DNA of 64,000 nt from Lateolabrax maculatus (Eukaryota; Chordata; Actinopteri; Acropomatiformes; Lateolabracidae), in the NCBI GenBank assembly GCA_031216445.1, contig CM062205.1:16887001-16951000 (forward strand). Reading direction: 5' to 3'. The translations under genes were made by a program, and so were the position numbers. The notes under the pieces are model-generated. The model did no database searches. It was given only the letters and a program-made list of their open reading frames with translations, and was not told the origin of the DNA. Shown here one piece after another: positions 47,272 through 61,854 of this stretch; within the stretch, counting starts at the first letter, position 1; every line of letters starts with the position of its first letter.

Positions 47272-47469
47272 AGACACAGATAGACCAATCTATTGTCTGT
47301 TTATGCAAATAAGTGTGTCTCTGCACTCTTGAGAATCACATTCATTTCTAGTGTCTGCAAGTGTCTGCTTCCCACCCAATAATTTTTCTAGATTAGACTG
47401 TGTCATCTAGGCAAACTCTGTACAAGGATTCAATTCATGGACCTCAGACCAGATACTTTCCCTAATTAG

Positions 47470-47475
47470 AATAAA
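47470..47475 (+). promoter_or_regulatory. Polyadenylation signal of the tgfbrap1-like gene
   Basis: AATAAA about 200 bp after the stop at 47271, the first good signal downstream. Confidence 0.5.
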
Positions 47476-50400
47476 GAAAATACATTGTGTAAATAGCCGG
47501 TTTCAAAGAGCAAAAGAGCAAGCAGTGCATTTTTCCAGGGCGGCATGTCTGAGCCATTTCCTAGAGACATTGTAGACAGCAATAGCTATAAAGTGAATTG
47601 TGGCGGACACTCAGGGGCATATAGTCACTGATCAGACATTGGTGTTTTACATGGAAACCACCTGTGGTCAATCTGATGACCAGAGGGAATTTGACCATCC
47701 TCCATTGCTGTATATATGAATCCCCGCCATCATGGTTTCCACTGACTGTGTATATTTGTCTGCAGAAAGCTGGAAATAGAAAGTCAACAACTGAGAGGCT
47801 GCACGTGAGAGACTTTTTTATGCAGCTTGTGCATTAATGTACATTTATGACCAGAAAAAAAAAAATCACAATTACAGGTTTAAAAATGAAAAGCAAACAG
47901 GTTGAGGAAGTGCAGAGTTTGGGTCATTTCTGTTCATTCTACCGGCAACAAAGTGACATGTCTGCACTGTGTATGGAACATGAAATCAGAATCAATTTTT
48001 ACCAACATCATCCCTATATCATTAGAGAACATGACAGATGTGTACTGCAAATAATAACATACAAACTCCAGTGTGTCCAGTGTGGAAATCTTGTAAATAC
48101 ACTTAAACACATATCATTAAGTTATAATGACACTCCAGATGTATTTGTCTATTTTTGTTGTAATTTACTCATTAAGGCTAACCATAACTGCAAGATCTCT
48201 TTATCCCGATGCATTTTGGGACAGCAGTTAAGGAGACGCCTAAAGGAGCTGGAACAGTAACTTGTGCATTTGGCTGGACCGCTTGTAAGTTTTTGGCCTG
48301 GGGTGAGTGCCTAATTGCAATGTAGATAAATAGTGAATTATGAGCCTCTTGGAAGGGATTATCTCTTTGTGATGCCCTTGCCAAGATTTCTTCGGTTTTT
48401 CTCTACTAATGAGGTTTTTGTGGGAGTCTGAGAGGGTCTGAGAGTTGTGTTCATTTAATGTTTCATAGTGTGGGTGTCATGAAGCCCTTTGAGAGTGTAA
48501 CTAGGATTAATGGCTATAAGAATACACTTGATTTAAACTCGGACTTGAGATTTCTCACTTTGAGTGTATAAATGTAACCTCTGACTCATCAATAAACTGA
48601 CTCAGATCCCAGAAAACCACATTCCTAGCTTTTCTCTTTTATGTGGTTGCAGGAAAATTGCCATGTCCACCCCTCCATATCGGCTCCTTGTAATTTTGTT
48701 AATCTAGGCATTTAATTGTCATTTACTGTTCAGTCATTGTAAACACTCCTGGCTAAACAGCTGAAAGGTATCAGTGCAGAGAAAAACACAAAGCATCAAC
48801 TTCTTTCTTGCTTATTTTGGGATGTGAAGGAGCCCCTCTCAGTTTATATGGACTGCCTGTGGGAACGGCTGCTCTCTGACTGGCTGAGCTTTGGGCCGTG
48901 CCGGATGACCAGTGACCACTGGGCGGACCCGTAGATTATGTCCACTCCTCTACCCTCTCACGGACATCCTCAGGAAGCATTAATGTTGTTTTGAACACTC
49001 GTGCTTATGCTGTGCCTCAAAAATGTTTTTCTCATCCTTGATGTTGACCAATAGCCATATGTAACCGAAAGGTAAAAATATACAGACACAGGTACAAGTA
49101 CACCTTCTTCTACTTTAATTAAGACTCCAAGCCTATTTGGTGTAAATGACATTTAACTCTTATACCAAATAAGTTGATGTCTGTAGTTCCTGTTCATGTG
49201 AATGTACCACGCTCTTACAATCTGGAGTTCAGTTCATGAGTAGGCGGGGGCTTTGGATCACTGCATGATGCTGCAGGGTGCTGGCCAGATGGACACTTTA
49301 CACATGAGAGAGTAGATTGGATGCAAAAATGAACAGTTATGGAGGAAAGTATGGTGGGGTATCCAGGCATTGGACTCCCATTATAAATATCCACGCCGCC
49401 ACAGACTCAGTGCAAGGAGAGAAAACAAGAACATTTTCTTCTTGTGCTTTTCTAAATTTAAAAAATAAATGTCCGCTGTCTGGACTGTAGGATGTAATTG
49501 TTTACGTGTTAACATAGTTTTATTTTGTGTGGACTAGGAGAAGATGCAAAGGACTTTTTTGCCTTTAAGTTATAAAAATGGTTAAACCTAATTGTTGTTG
49601 TTTCTCCAACAACTAAAAAAATCATTTAGCATTGTTTTATCAGCTTGATAGTTCAAGACATTTCCTAATTTTATGAGATGTAAGCATAAACTGATGACTT
49701 TTTCAGAAGTCTGCTACAGAAAATGATGCATTACTTCTGTTTGGGCTGTTCAGATACATCAGAAATAAAACATGGTTAAATACAACCAATTTCAAATGCT
49801 CTATATATAGATGGATACAGATATATGTATCTGTGATTGGTGCCAACAGTATTTTTAATCAGCTTTAACCCTCCTAAATCTAAAATAGGCCTTTTTGGAT
49901 TTATTTTATTGGAATTTTTAAATAAGAGGTGTAAAAGGGGATTAGACTTCTCTGGGGTTTAATTGGACTTAAATAACATCTCTCTGAAGAAAAACATAAT
50001 ATACATTTTTTTCTGTAAATTACTGTTTTGCATACAAAATGGATATATATTTGTACATAAATATTCCATATAACATACAGAAAAATAAAATATTTCCTTA
50101 TTTGGTGTAATATTTGTACTTAATGTTAATTTCTGTGTTTTGTCACCGTCATTGTGGCGGTGTGTTCCTTCAATACTTTTCTACATGTTGGGTTTCAATA
50201 AGATTGTAAGAAAATAAAAAGATATCTAAATGAGAAAATGTATGAGTTAAGTGGAGTCTGCTTGACCTCCCAAAATTATGAAAAGTCCATGTCAGCAAAA
50301 TACAAAGCTTAAAATGCGTGTTGATATTTAATACCTTTAAGTCAATGATTGATTTCAGAAAATAAAAATACATAAAGATATATATTCCACACTTAGGTAC

Positions 50401-53400
50401 CAACTCTAAAAAAGACTATAAAGAAAATGCTGCCTCAGGGTTATGAAGATTGCAGCAGGTACGTCACTAAATAAAGCCTATGATAAAAATGAATACACAA
50501 TGCTTCTCTGTGCATCATGCATTATATTTATAGTCAAAGCCACAAATTACTGTATCATGTCCCTTATGACGCATTTTTCAGTCTCTTAGTGGTTGCCAAG
50601 AGACAAGGAGAATCTTAATTTGCAACCCTTTTGGTAGCAATAATGGTAAGGTAGCAGAAAACCTAAATGATTGAACTTTAATTCCCACTTTCCCCAGCAA
50701 AACTAATTCTATAGATATAGCAGAACAAGTACGGGAATAAATGGCTGAAGAGGATGATCAAAACGTATCTTTTTTTAACTCCTAAGGCAACGCTCTCATT
50801 TTCATGGCTTGCTACCTTGGGGTTTGGCTAAATGCCACTGGGAGAAATGTGTAGGGTGGCCCACTGGAGACACAGAGGGCAGAGACGGTGACCACAGACA
50901 CCCACCCTGCCCTGCTGCACGGAGGCATGGGTTATATACATCATACTGTAGGGAATAGAGCTGAACCATGTCTACAGGACTAATATTGTTCACTGCCTCT
51001 TTCAGTGTTCAAATCTGTTTTCTTGACAGGATATTTTGAGGAAGATATAATATATTTTCATTTTGCCACACAGAATAATCTTTTTTGCAAAAATATAATT
51101 TCCAGATAATTCGTTGCCCTAAGAAGTAAATTAAATTATTACAATTTTAGGTAAAATGCTTAGGGAATGTATGAAAATGATTAGAGTGAAAAAGGGTGGT
51201 CACAAAGTATTTTCCTTAAAGGCAGTGTTGCTTGTTTTTTGGGAGAACAGGGGAAGGGTTTTTTCTTTGTCCACCTTATTCTTTGCCCCACAATACCTTG
51301 GGAAGAAAGCAAATAAGCATATTTCCTAAAATGTCAAGCTTTTTATTTTAACAGGATCATATGATCATACTTCTGCCTTCTACTACAGAGGAATGGGAGA
51401 GCAACCTTAAGAAGTGTTCTCGGAAGGGGTTAAACAAAAGTCAAACATTAGGTTCAGCCCCCTTCCCCACCCCAATCACTTTCTTACAGTCCCTTAGGTG
51501 ATTCTCAAAGTTCATTTTTTTTTACTTGCCAGAAATCTCACAGAAATATCAAACACAGCTTCAGATGTACACAGAAACTTCACTTCTTTCTCCAACCTGA
51601 AGTCAACCAGAAATAGATATATTCCTAAACAACTTAAGTGGCATTAGGTTAATGATCTGTACGGTGTACAGCTAATGACTCAATTTTGGATGAAGAATGA
51701 GAGTTCATTTTTGGAACTTTGGCTTTTTGGCAGTCGCATGTGTTTACGGTGTTCTTTTCTAATGAGTGAATTTCAGGTGGAGAGTTAAGTACTTGACCCA
51801 AGGGGGCTGGTTGTGGTCGTTCACCTGGGTTTTTTCAATCTGGAGGCTTGTATCTCATTTCCAGGTCCAGCACCTTTCATCTCTGGACCATTTGGGTTTC
51901 TGGGAACAGAAACAAACAGACCTGCTGAGCAATCTAAAAGTCGGGTGGAAACTGCAATCTGGCAGTCTGATTGCTTCGTTGTTCCACACCCATTCATACA
52001 AATAAACTTCATTATCCATATGGTGAACAGTTTTTAATAGCGCAACATGCCAGAAAACATCATCTTTCATAAAGAGTGAATTTCATACAGCTCAGAGTAA
52101 ACACATAAGTCAATGAATCATATTTATAAGTAAGCCTAATTTCTACCATAACACATCTTAATTCAGAGCATCCTGCTGCAGACATTCAAAGTGGGCTATT
52201 TAGCAAGCTGTAGGTGATGAATATAGTACCACAAAAATGGCTTCATGGTCTGTCCTGTGTGAAATGAACTTAATTAAAGCTCTGGCAACAGAAGGGACGT
52301 GCGTTCTGCACCACAGGGTCCTCGATAGTTTCTAGCTTTATCGACGAGATTGTGCCTCATGTGGTGTTTGACATCACTGATTAAAGAGCATGTGCCGCAT
52401 GTTACTGTTACTGTACCCTGGGAAAGTTGAGAACATGGGATCACGCGTAATTAGACATTTAGCGCCAATCCTCCCCACAGATGAACACACCCTTCACCAC
52501 AACAGATAGGCCAGGGAGTTAAAAATGTCCCAGCGCCCCCTGATATCAACCGCTAGTCGAAAAACGCCCTCTCTTTGCTATCTAGGACTGAACTTACTGT
52601 AACCCACACAATAAAGGGCCAAGGGGGGCAAGGAATCCAACACTAACCCCAGAAGGCCTCATTCAGTCATTGAGCTGAAGTGACAGCAGAAAACTCAAGT
52701 AATCTGTAGTTTAGAGCAAAGGAAAAGTCCCATGAACTATCATAAACTTATATATAGCAATAAAAGCTCCAATCAGAGCTCAGGCAAATTAGGGGTATAT
52801 CGTGGTTTAGCTTAGAATTACAATTCTATTTCTACAAATCGAACATCTCTGGAAGCATCGAGCGAACAACATTTAAAGGCTTTCATTAAGTCTTTCATGA
52901 AACCTAACTACCACAGAGCACAGAAGAATAGAACGATTCTCAGCTGACGTGAAGCAGCACGACATCTCTGCACTTTGTGGTTTCATGCACCAACACATAC
53001 ACATTCTTGAGGGTATTTCAGGAGTGCCCGAGCATCACTTTGCATCTAAAAAAAAAAATGCAAAGAGCAATTCCCAAAGAGTACAAGATGTTCTATGACC
53101 AAAACGCACAGAAGAAAAGCTAATATTTGTCCTTAATTAAATGAATTTGTGTTATATTTGTTTCTTCATTTCTTCTCATTTGAGATGTTAACTTGGTCCC
53201 AGTAGTGGACAAAAGTAGGCTACTGTATTTAAAAAGGGAACATCAAAGTCTATTTACAGGTCTTGGGAAATAGTACTGTATATGTGAAAATAGTTGTCTA
53301 AAAACTTTTGTGGCTCCAGAGGAGCAGCGTGAAGTCTGATGAAAGCCTCAAGCGATGTCATTTGAGTCAGTGCCGGGTGGGGCTGAAGACTGCAAGTTTG

Positions 53401-53663
53401 ACAATTAAAATAATCTGGGGGTGTGAGTTAGAAAATGATTTAGAAAGAAGTGAGTTTAGCTGACCTCTGTAGCCTGCAACACACCTGAATCTCTGATTGA
53501 ACTGTCTGCGGTTGAGTTGCATTGTGGGTAATTTGGGCACCAGGTTTTGACAAGTAGGAAGAAGAAGAAGACTTTTATAGTATAGCTAAAGTTACAAGGG
53601 ACAAGTTTACATAAAAAACATACGATGAGCTTATATAAAGCAATGCATTGCTAAAGATTAAAA
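47476..53663. other. Gene-free region, part 1
   Basis: AT-rich DNA with no recognised exons. The longest open frame (47847-48260, 137 codons) is compositionally unconvincing. CAGCGCCCCCTGA at 52531-52543 resembles a CTCF core. A short palindrome, CCAGTGACCACTGG, lies near 48910. Nothing marks a transcription unit. Confidence 0.55.
52531..52543 (-). promoter_or_regulatory. CTCF-like core motif
   Basis: CAGCGCCCCCTGA is close to the reverse-strand CTCF core CAGCGCCCCCTGC. It is an isolated GC-rich motif in AT-rich DNA. Occupancy is unknown. Confidence 0.3.
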
Positions 53664-53875
53664 CAATGTTTTCCAATCTTTTTAGCTTGTGAACCATTAC
53701 AAAAGTGACTTCTGTGAGTTGTTCCACCAAACTTCTAAACTTTTCAGATGAGAAGCCCAAACAATGAATGCATGAATACAAATTTTCTTTTTCTCTCCCA
53801 TTAATCGTCTCTCAACCATCCAGCTTTATCCTCTGACCCTCTGACGGGGCCCAACACCTAGGTTGGGAACCACTG
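53664..53875 (-). repeat. hAT-like MITE with CAGTGGTTCCCAACC-type ends
   Basis: The right end GGTTGGGAACCACTG (53861-53875) is the reverse complement of CAGTGGTTCCCAACC. The left end CAATGTTTTCCAATC (53664-53678) matches it at 11 of 15 positions. These are termini I know from short hAT-type elements in vertebrates, including fish. Confidence 0.65.
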
Positions 53876-53884
53876 GACTAAACT

Positions 53885-54169
53885 ATCTAACTGTACATAA
53901 AGTATTTTAAAATAGCTCCACCTCAACCAGCTACAGCAGTAAAATGATAATTACACATTGATGCATCAGTATTAACAATGTAAATGTGTCATACATAATA
54001 ATATAGTCAAAGGGCTATTTTTCTGCAGACCAAGTACATTTTGCAATTAATAAGCATGTACTTCTACACTAGTAAGGTTTTAAGTCCACTTTGACTTACA
54101 CTGGAGTATTTTTACAGTGTTGTACTGGTATTTTTACTTAAGTAAAAGATCTGAATACTTCTTCCACTG
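53885..54169 (+). repeat. Right part of a CAGTGGTGGAAAG / CTTCCACTG element
   Basis: It shares CAACCAGCTACA and TTTTACTTAAGTAAAAG-type blocks with the copy at 8489-8850 and ends in CTTCTTCCACTG. It directly follows the hAT-like copy. Confidence 0.65.
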
Positions 54170-55779
54170 GTGTTTGGTCCGGCCTGCCACTGAGACACTG
54201 GCGGTGTCTATAACAGATTATTTGCTGAATGATGTGTTCAGTCAGCTTTCAGCATATGTTCAAACCCTGTGGGTCCAGATACAGCAGTAAATCAAAGAGC
54301 AGTCATCATTGTGGTGACAGCACAGTGAAACCATAGCGTCCTAAATTAAGCTCCCTAGCTATCCATTGTCTAAACACCAAAACCAACTCCAAGCTCTATA
54401 ACATAACATTGTGTATGCTTAACATGTTGCTTAATGAAGCAACAAAACCATGGCAACAGCCACTATTATATGTATGAGTAAACCAGAGTAAGGTTGTTCT
54501 TTACGCCCATAAAAACTAGGGAAAGTACATTTGCTCACTGTGTTCCAATCCTTAGGCAAAAAGTGGTTTAAATATTTCTTTATGCATAATGAATGTCTTT
54601 ATTATTTGGTGTTTATTCTTGCATAGTATACAAGACTTGTTGGGTGGTACAGTATAAATAAACAAACTGGAGTGTTTGGATGAGAGTTTATGTGTCGGGC
54701 ACTAGTTCTAAAATTAAATAACTTTTTTCATTAAAATCGTTAACAAAAAAGAATGTTTACACCAAAATCAAAAGCTTCAGGTGATTAATAAATTTACTGA
54801 TTCATTATCTGTGATGGTTCTGGTTTGAAAAGGCTGAAAAATACCTTCCAGCTGTCTGTTTTGAAAGCGTGTGTGTCTGTGCACTTCTGTGACTGCACAT
54901 ACCAGTCTCTTTTCTTATCCCCAGGTGATAACTGACATTTACAGTTTATTGCTGCATTTCATCACAGAGCAGAAAGCTTAAATCGTCTGGAGGAGCTCAC
55001 CTCAGCTCTCCTGCTCTCTGTGCAGACAGGAGAAGCAGACTGATCTGCAAACTGAACCTTAAACTAAGCTCTCAGTTGGCATCTGATGTCAAACTGGGAC
55101 AGACTGACAGACTGGAGAGACTGGGGAGCTTTTTACTGCCGAAAAAAGCTCCCTGGCTTATAATGTCAGGTTTTGGCACGTTTCCGACCTTTAATTTGGA
55201 GAGGGTGTTTCGCAGTCACGAAACCTTAGAGACATAATAGCGGGTGAAAGTATAGCTTACAGTAGCTGCATGTGTGCAGGCGTGGAATATAATTAGCTTA
55301 ATTTCAATGAAGCAAACCACTTGTCTGTGAGGTATAGAAGGGATCAAACTCTGCAATCAACAGAGGGGCTTCACACTGTCTGTATAAGGTGAAAGTGAAG
55401 GCCTCTGAAATGAAAGTGCAAACATGAAACTGATCTCATTTAGGTTTTAAATCTCTTATTTCCAATCTGTTAGGAAAACAGTAAATGAATGCAATTTACC
55501 CTGACTTAACAACAGAGCCACAGGAGAGGATAACACTCTGTCATTATAAATGGAACGTAATACCTGACTATAAACATTTTCCATCTGTGTGAAATCCTTC
55601 ATTAACCATGGCCTTAAGTTTGGGTCAACTAAAAATTTGTGTTCAGCTTTTGTTCAAAATATATCTAATGTTGATCAGTACAAAAAAAGCTTTTTAGTGG
55701 TATGTATTTCCAGGAAGATTCCTCACTCTTTTAGAAAGTACTCACAATCTGAGTGATATTTGTTGTATCCCAAATATTA
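54170..55779. other. Gene-free region, part 2
   Basis: No exon or RNA gene recognised. Mixed AT-rich DNA. Confidence 0.5.
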
Positions 55780-56065
55780 AATTACATTACATCCAGACTG
55801 AAATATCAACAACTATCAGAACGATTGCATTGAAATTTGGTACAGACATCCATTGTTTCCAGGTGATGAACCCTACTCACTTTGGTAATCCTCTTACTTT
55901 TCCTGTAGTGCCACCACGGGGTTGACATTTGTGGCTTTGAGTTAAATGTCTCAACAACTATTGGATGGACTGGCATGAAATTTCATAATGACATTCATGT
56001 AGCCCTCATGCGAATTATAATAACTGAGTTTTGCATCAGCGCCATCCCCTAGCGCAAAAGACCTA
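55780..56065 (+). repeat. Interspersed element (CAACAACTATTGGATGGACT type)
   Basis: It contains ATTGAAATTTGGTACAGACA, CAACAACTATTGGATGGACT and GCATGAAATTTCATAATGAC. The repeated half-motif suggests an internal duplication. An inverted relative lies at 44190-44415. Confidence 0.7.
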
Positions 56066-59000
56066 GCTTAGTCTTGTTATCTTAATAATATAGGCTACAC
56101 AAATGACTATGTGCCATGTGAAAGTGAGTTTTATTCTCTATGGTTTCGTAGTGACATAACCCATCTGACTCACCTGACTCTGCAGTGCCATGCAGCTCTA
56201 CAGAGCATTTTTAGCTTCCTCTACCTCATTGGTTTGATTTTACAGAACAAAACAAAACAAATAATAATGGCTTTAAGAAAATAAAGGATATGGGCGCATG
56301 TTCATGTTGTGAAACAAATTATTAGTGGAAATAGAATAAAAAAATAAAGTGTTATTCACTCCCGCAACCGAAGTGGTTAAATGGCCTCCTGGGTATGGCT
56401 GGTTTGCTCACTAAATGAGATGCACACAGCAGCACAGTCGCTCAGTGAGGCCTATTTCCATCTTGGAAAACATGTTTGATCAAATGTTCTCTCCCTTTAT
56501 TAGACGGCCACTTGAGAAAGCTGCTGCCATTTAAATGCTACTGCAGAAGTTTCCAGACACAGTCTGAGTCCACCTGTCTGTCTGGCAGAAGATGGGATTC
56601 AAGCAGCGGCTACAACCACAGCTTTATTCAACCACGAGCTGTTGCAATCTGACCAGAATGTGACTAGACCAATGTAAACACTACAGCAGAAAAAGTCACC
56701 AGTATTAGTACTGTAATTCTCTCTCTCTCTCACCACAGGACCCTCAGACTTCCACATTTGGAGATTTTGTTTGAAATACAGAACTGTAAATAGATGAGAA
56801 AAATACAAATTGGAAACTCTTCAAAGTCTTATATGTGCCATTCAGCAGAATTAGCAGTTCACCTTGTGCCATCCAGACGCGACTGTCCAGCTCTAACTCT
56901 TTCACCAAGACATGTACTTACAGGCTTTAGATGTGCCTTAAAAGCAAAGCCCATACCCTTGGAAAAATGGTATTTACAGTAGCTGCATTATCCAGGAAAA
57001 AAGTGAGATTTGGTACAGGAATTATAGAAGAGATTAACAGAGGCTCTTTGTCGGGAAAGAAGGTCAGAAACCCAAAATAGTCATCGGGCCTGCTCTAGAA
57101 AGATCTTCCAGCAAGCTGTCATTGCAGTTAAACCTATACATGCTGCAATTGAGGGAGAGAGCTCTGGGAAGTGACATTATAATTATTATGTTAAGAGGAA
57201 GGGAAAGTTTTACATGTGGATCAGTCTGGTTAACAGGTCTACAGCCGTGGTCACTTAAGACAGCTGCAGTGTGCCGAAATTACAGAGCACAGTGACTCAC
57301 ACTCTTTCTGTGTTTAAGACCACTTGGCTCTGCTCGGGACGGGACGAGCCCTCACAGTAAAACCGGCTCTCCACAGAAACTGTTGGCTCATCACAAAAAC
57401 AAACTCTTTGTTCTGCTTTGCAACATTGGCCCTGCAGACCACCTGGAAGCATTTGTTATTTTTGTCATTACATGTTGTTCAACTCTAAGAGAACTGTGAA
57501 CGCTGAGTTTTACGCACAGGAAGTAACGGAGCCTGCTGGTATATTTATGAAGTAGTCTAAAAAAATAATTCATCTAGACCCCCCAAGAAGCTACTCTGAT
57601 TTTCATTTATAAAATTGCAGCTGTTATTATGCAGTGGACTCACATACATCATTTAACGAAACCTGCCAGGATTCAGGCCATTAGACGCCTCAGCCTTAAC
57701 CTTTCCCAAAATAGCCATAAGTGCATGTAAATGGTGAAAGCTAGAGGATTACATATGCACATGTTTCTTGTTCTTCATCCTGAACACTGGAATTACCTGC
57801 TATAAAAAAAGGACGGGTTAACAGCTCATTTCATATAAATGCAGGTCTAATTGCTCCTTTAAAGATGTGCTCAACCATGACTTTTCTTTGTGAAAAAGGT
57901 TTAAATCCCTCGTAATTTCTGCAGAATAGTATTTCTGTTACATTTCTGAGTAAATGTCAACTAAACACGACACAGCCAAATTTAGCCTGGAATCTTTTTT
58001 ACACTTTTGCTTCAGATTTGTTTGGTCTAAATGTCAGGGACAGTCTCAGATGACCTGTGGTTAGACATGTTTAATGCTCTATGGTTTCCCTTATGGGTGT
58101 TCGAAACATACACTGAAGGCAAGAAATAGGCAGGCACATGCTGTGTCAGACAGATTTCCATGTCCACAATCACAGGCCACGTGAGGCTCTGGACAAACTC
58201 ACAACGCCTGTGTTTTCGCATTCAGGATCCACCTTTGGCACGTTGCTTCAAAATATCCTGCAAATATAAAGTCTGGTCCCCTAAACCCCTTAAACAAACA
58301 CAACGAGAAGCCAGCTGCCAACGTGCAAACCATATGGAATGGAACTTCACTTTGTGTGTTCTTGTCCTGATTTATTCTGGGATGTTCATCTGTCTGTGGA
58401 TTACCAATAACAAACTCAAAAACATCTGCAGCGAGCTACTCGTCAGAATGATTGTGGGGATTTTTTTCAATATTTTCTGATTGCAAGCCATTTGAATACT
58501 TTGTAGGTTTTTGGTGAAACACATGCAGACTTTGTTACATTCTTGGTCACATCTGAATTCAATTGACAAACCAACTGCATATTTTCCATTTTTATAATAC
58601 TTTGAGATTGGTGCATATGTGACTTGTTATTGGTTTTATTGATGTTTCAAGCACCAAGTGGCTTCGCGTTTTCCCCAATTTAAAACCAAAAAGCTAGACC
58701 TGCATGTAGGTATACCTGGGCCCAAGCACTCAGAGCAACACACAGACTCGGGGCAAAGAGAGGGGTGAGGCCATCACTGAATAGGGCTTGGAGAGTTGGT
58801 TATAATGAGGGTTTGTTTGTATGCTTGGGCAGGTTGAAACATCCGCTTGCAGTGCACACTGCCAAGATCTGTTGCAGCCTTGGACTACAAGGTTTGTGAA
58901 TTCAGATAATATTAATAATATTTCACTGATCAACATGTGGCAGTAACATGCAAAGAAACACAGCAATTCACCAGAAAAGGCAGGGAAGAACAAGACTGTT

Positions 59001-59182
59001 GGTGAGGAAACATGTAGGTTTCAAACATTTAAGAAAAACTTTGCTTTTATGTTTTAATGAGGGAGGAAATCCACTCAACAGGTTTGCGTTAAGTCACTTC
59101 TTGGCCACACAACATTGAGGTGTCTAGGTTAACATGGTGAAACTGTTAGCCAACAGTTGCTTGTTTACAGCAGTTACAGACA
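56066..59182. other. Gene-free region, part 3
   Basis: Short open frames only, none recognised. No strong RNA or regulatory signal was seen. Confidence 0.5.
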
Positions 59183-59330
59183 GTAGTCGAAGAAGTATTC
59201 ATATTCTTAACTTAAGTAAAATTAATAATAATAAGCTGTAAAAATACTCTGTTATAAGTAAAATTCCTTCATTCGAAATTTTACTTAACTAAAAGCATGT
59301 ACATATTATAAGTAAAATGTACTTAAAGTA
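59183..59330 (-). repeat. Degraded end of a CAGTGGTGGAAAG / CTTCCACTG element
   Basis: GAAGAAGTATTCATATTCTT, AACTTAAGTAAA, GTAAAAATACTCTGTTATAA and GTAAAATGTACTTAAAGTAC blocks match the right half of the family in reverse. Confidence 0.6.
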
Positions 59331-61854
59331 CAAATTTTTTGTTTGTACTTAAACAAGAGTAAAAGAACAATTTTTTCAGAATGGATCCTGTCTGTGTATT
59401 ATTATATATTGGTGATTTGTTTCTTCTGGTACATGTAAGTATAATTGGGCAAAAAAAGATCACTTTGTGCATTATTACTATTACTATGTTGTTAGTAGAG
59501 AGTAGACAGGATGATATTGTTTGTGTATATTATATAATGTGGAATGATTCCCATTTGGACTCAGTAAGGGCCAATGTTTCTGGTCACAGTATCAGCCCAC
59601 ACAGCGTCCATCAGCCAGCAAAACAAACCTCCAAACCACACCGGATCGAGACTCGACCCTAGCATTGTTATGGACACACTGTACGTTAAACTCCATCTAA
59701 CTTCCTGTGGTCATGTCTCTATATACAATTCTGCAAAGATATGTGAATTGTGTGGGCACTAACTAACAGTTTAGCTCCTATACACTTATTCTGAGACAGA
59801 CATGGCTGGAACCAAATATAGTGTACAGAAACAACACTTGTCTTGTCTCTCCGCAAGTCGTTATGGTGCAGTGTTAACTATCTGCTCCAAGTGAGGTGAC
59901 ATTGTGTTGTATAAACATTGTTACTTGGATGTCACTCTGCATTTCAGGCACGGAAAGTGTCACCCCCACACACACACACACACACATTCCAACTGCAGTA
60001 TGTGCTCAAGTCAAATGTAATTAGGAACTGACAAGTCAAATAGAAATCCACCCCTGCTCTGATGCAGTTTACTCTGCATTAAGAGAGCTAGGCGTTTTCC
60101 TCCTCCTGTCGTTCACAGAGACTTCTCCACACACACTGACAGGTTTGTTTTGGTATTTGCAGTGAAATGGCTGACGCTGCCTGATACAGACAGTGGAACC
60201 TGACATTTTTACAGACCTGATGTAGCGGATTAGTCATTATCCTTAAATACAGGACACAATACACCACCTACACTTAAATGCAGAAAATCCTATTAAGGTG
60301 GTTTTATTTATCTTTGATATCTTTAAATGATCCTACAATAAGCAGATTCTTCTAGCAGTCGGCCTTCTGTTTGACTGGGACGTTTCTTAACTTTGAAGAG
60401 ATTTGGAACAAGGAAAGATGATCCAGAGAATAGTGGAAAGTTACAATGTAATGAATACCAAGCAAAGATTGTTTCTTTACTGGAGAACAAATCAAGTAGG
60501 AAAAAAATATCTATATATGTTGTTCTGACCTTTTTACCTTTGTAGTACATTGTGTGCACAAGTGGTGTTTTTCAGCACCTCATAAACTGTCTGGCTGAGT
60601 TCAAGTTAAATTAGTTTTTGGCTGCTGCAACTCTGAAACTCTGATTTCCTCAAACCAGCAGCTGAGTCAGACCTGAAATTCAGTCCAGAAATAAACTTGC
60701 AGCAAATTGAACTATGGAAACAGAAACAATCAAATCTCACAGTTGAGATTAAGCAGCACTTGGTTGACTTGGTTTACCGGCAATAGGCAAGGTCTCACTT
60801 TCAGTAATGCGTGTGACAGCAGCTTCATCCAGTAGACTGGTGATAATATCACAAGCAGCCTATGAGCACACATTTCCAAATATTTAGAACTTATTAACTT
60901 AATTACATAGTAAATGTAATGTGTTTACACAATTAAAAACCCTATAGTAGAATTCTGAACATTTTAGTGGTGTCTGGCTGTTTGTTAAACTTCATGAAAG
61001 CTTGCATGGCAACAGTCTGCTTTACATTCACTTCATGCATTCACACCTGAGAGTTGTTGATGGACATCCAACTGCTGCTTTTTCATCCATCTCCCCATTT
61101 TCCTGCCATTTTGGGGTTTTAAACTGGTGACCTCCCGGACATTAGCCCTCATCTCTAAGGCCACCATCACCATTTTTCAGTTACTTTTACACTTCCGGCT
61201 CCATTTGGGTCACTGTTTGTTTTCAGGACCCTGTAATTTCCCCACCAATCACATACAAGGGCCCCCATCAAGTCTGCCATTCATAAAGTTTAAAGTAGCT
61301 CTTAGTGGTCCATGCAGTTTATTGAAACATTAAATTTGTATCCCAGCCGTGATGGTGTATCTTTAGCCGTTGCCTAACTCACGTGCTTGGTCGGGTCCCC
61401 TTACATCAACCGCCAATTATGTTCTCCTCTTGGGTGTGGGTTGAGACTTGGTCAGCATGGCAAAGAAACCAGAAACATCAATTCCGGGGCAGTGGAGCGA
61501 ACAAAAACAGACAAAATGCGAAAACCTTTCTTCCAAACACTGTTATCATTGTAGAATACAAGCACAAACATCACTAACATTGCCAGTAACATTGTCCGGC
61601 GGTACTGTCTGGGGAATTTAGTGAAATCTACGAGCTGTTGTTAGATATGGATGAAGGCCGGAACAACAAGCAGGACCTCAAAATGCCTTCCTATGTCCTC
61701 TGCAGAGGGGTCAGACTTAGAAAATGTGCCCCATCACAGTTTCCCATTCATGTTTTTATCTTTCTTTTGACTCTATTTCTGTAGAGGATGATACAAATGT
61801 GTAAAAGTTAACAGGTGACAATGAAGGGAGAAGTGCTTAAGTTTAAACTTATGT
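59331..61854. other. Gene-free region, part 4
   Basis: Apart from the CA run, nothing was recognised. Open frames are short. Confidence 0.5.
59967..59986 (+). repeat. (CA)n microsatellite
   Basis: About ten uninterrupted CA units. Confidence 0.9.

Noticed and set aside
47847..48260. 137-codon open frame after the tgfbrap1-like gene
   Set aside because: No recognisable domain, AT-driven composition, and such length is expected about once or twice by chance in 64 kb.
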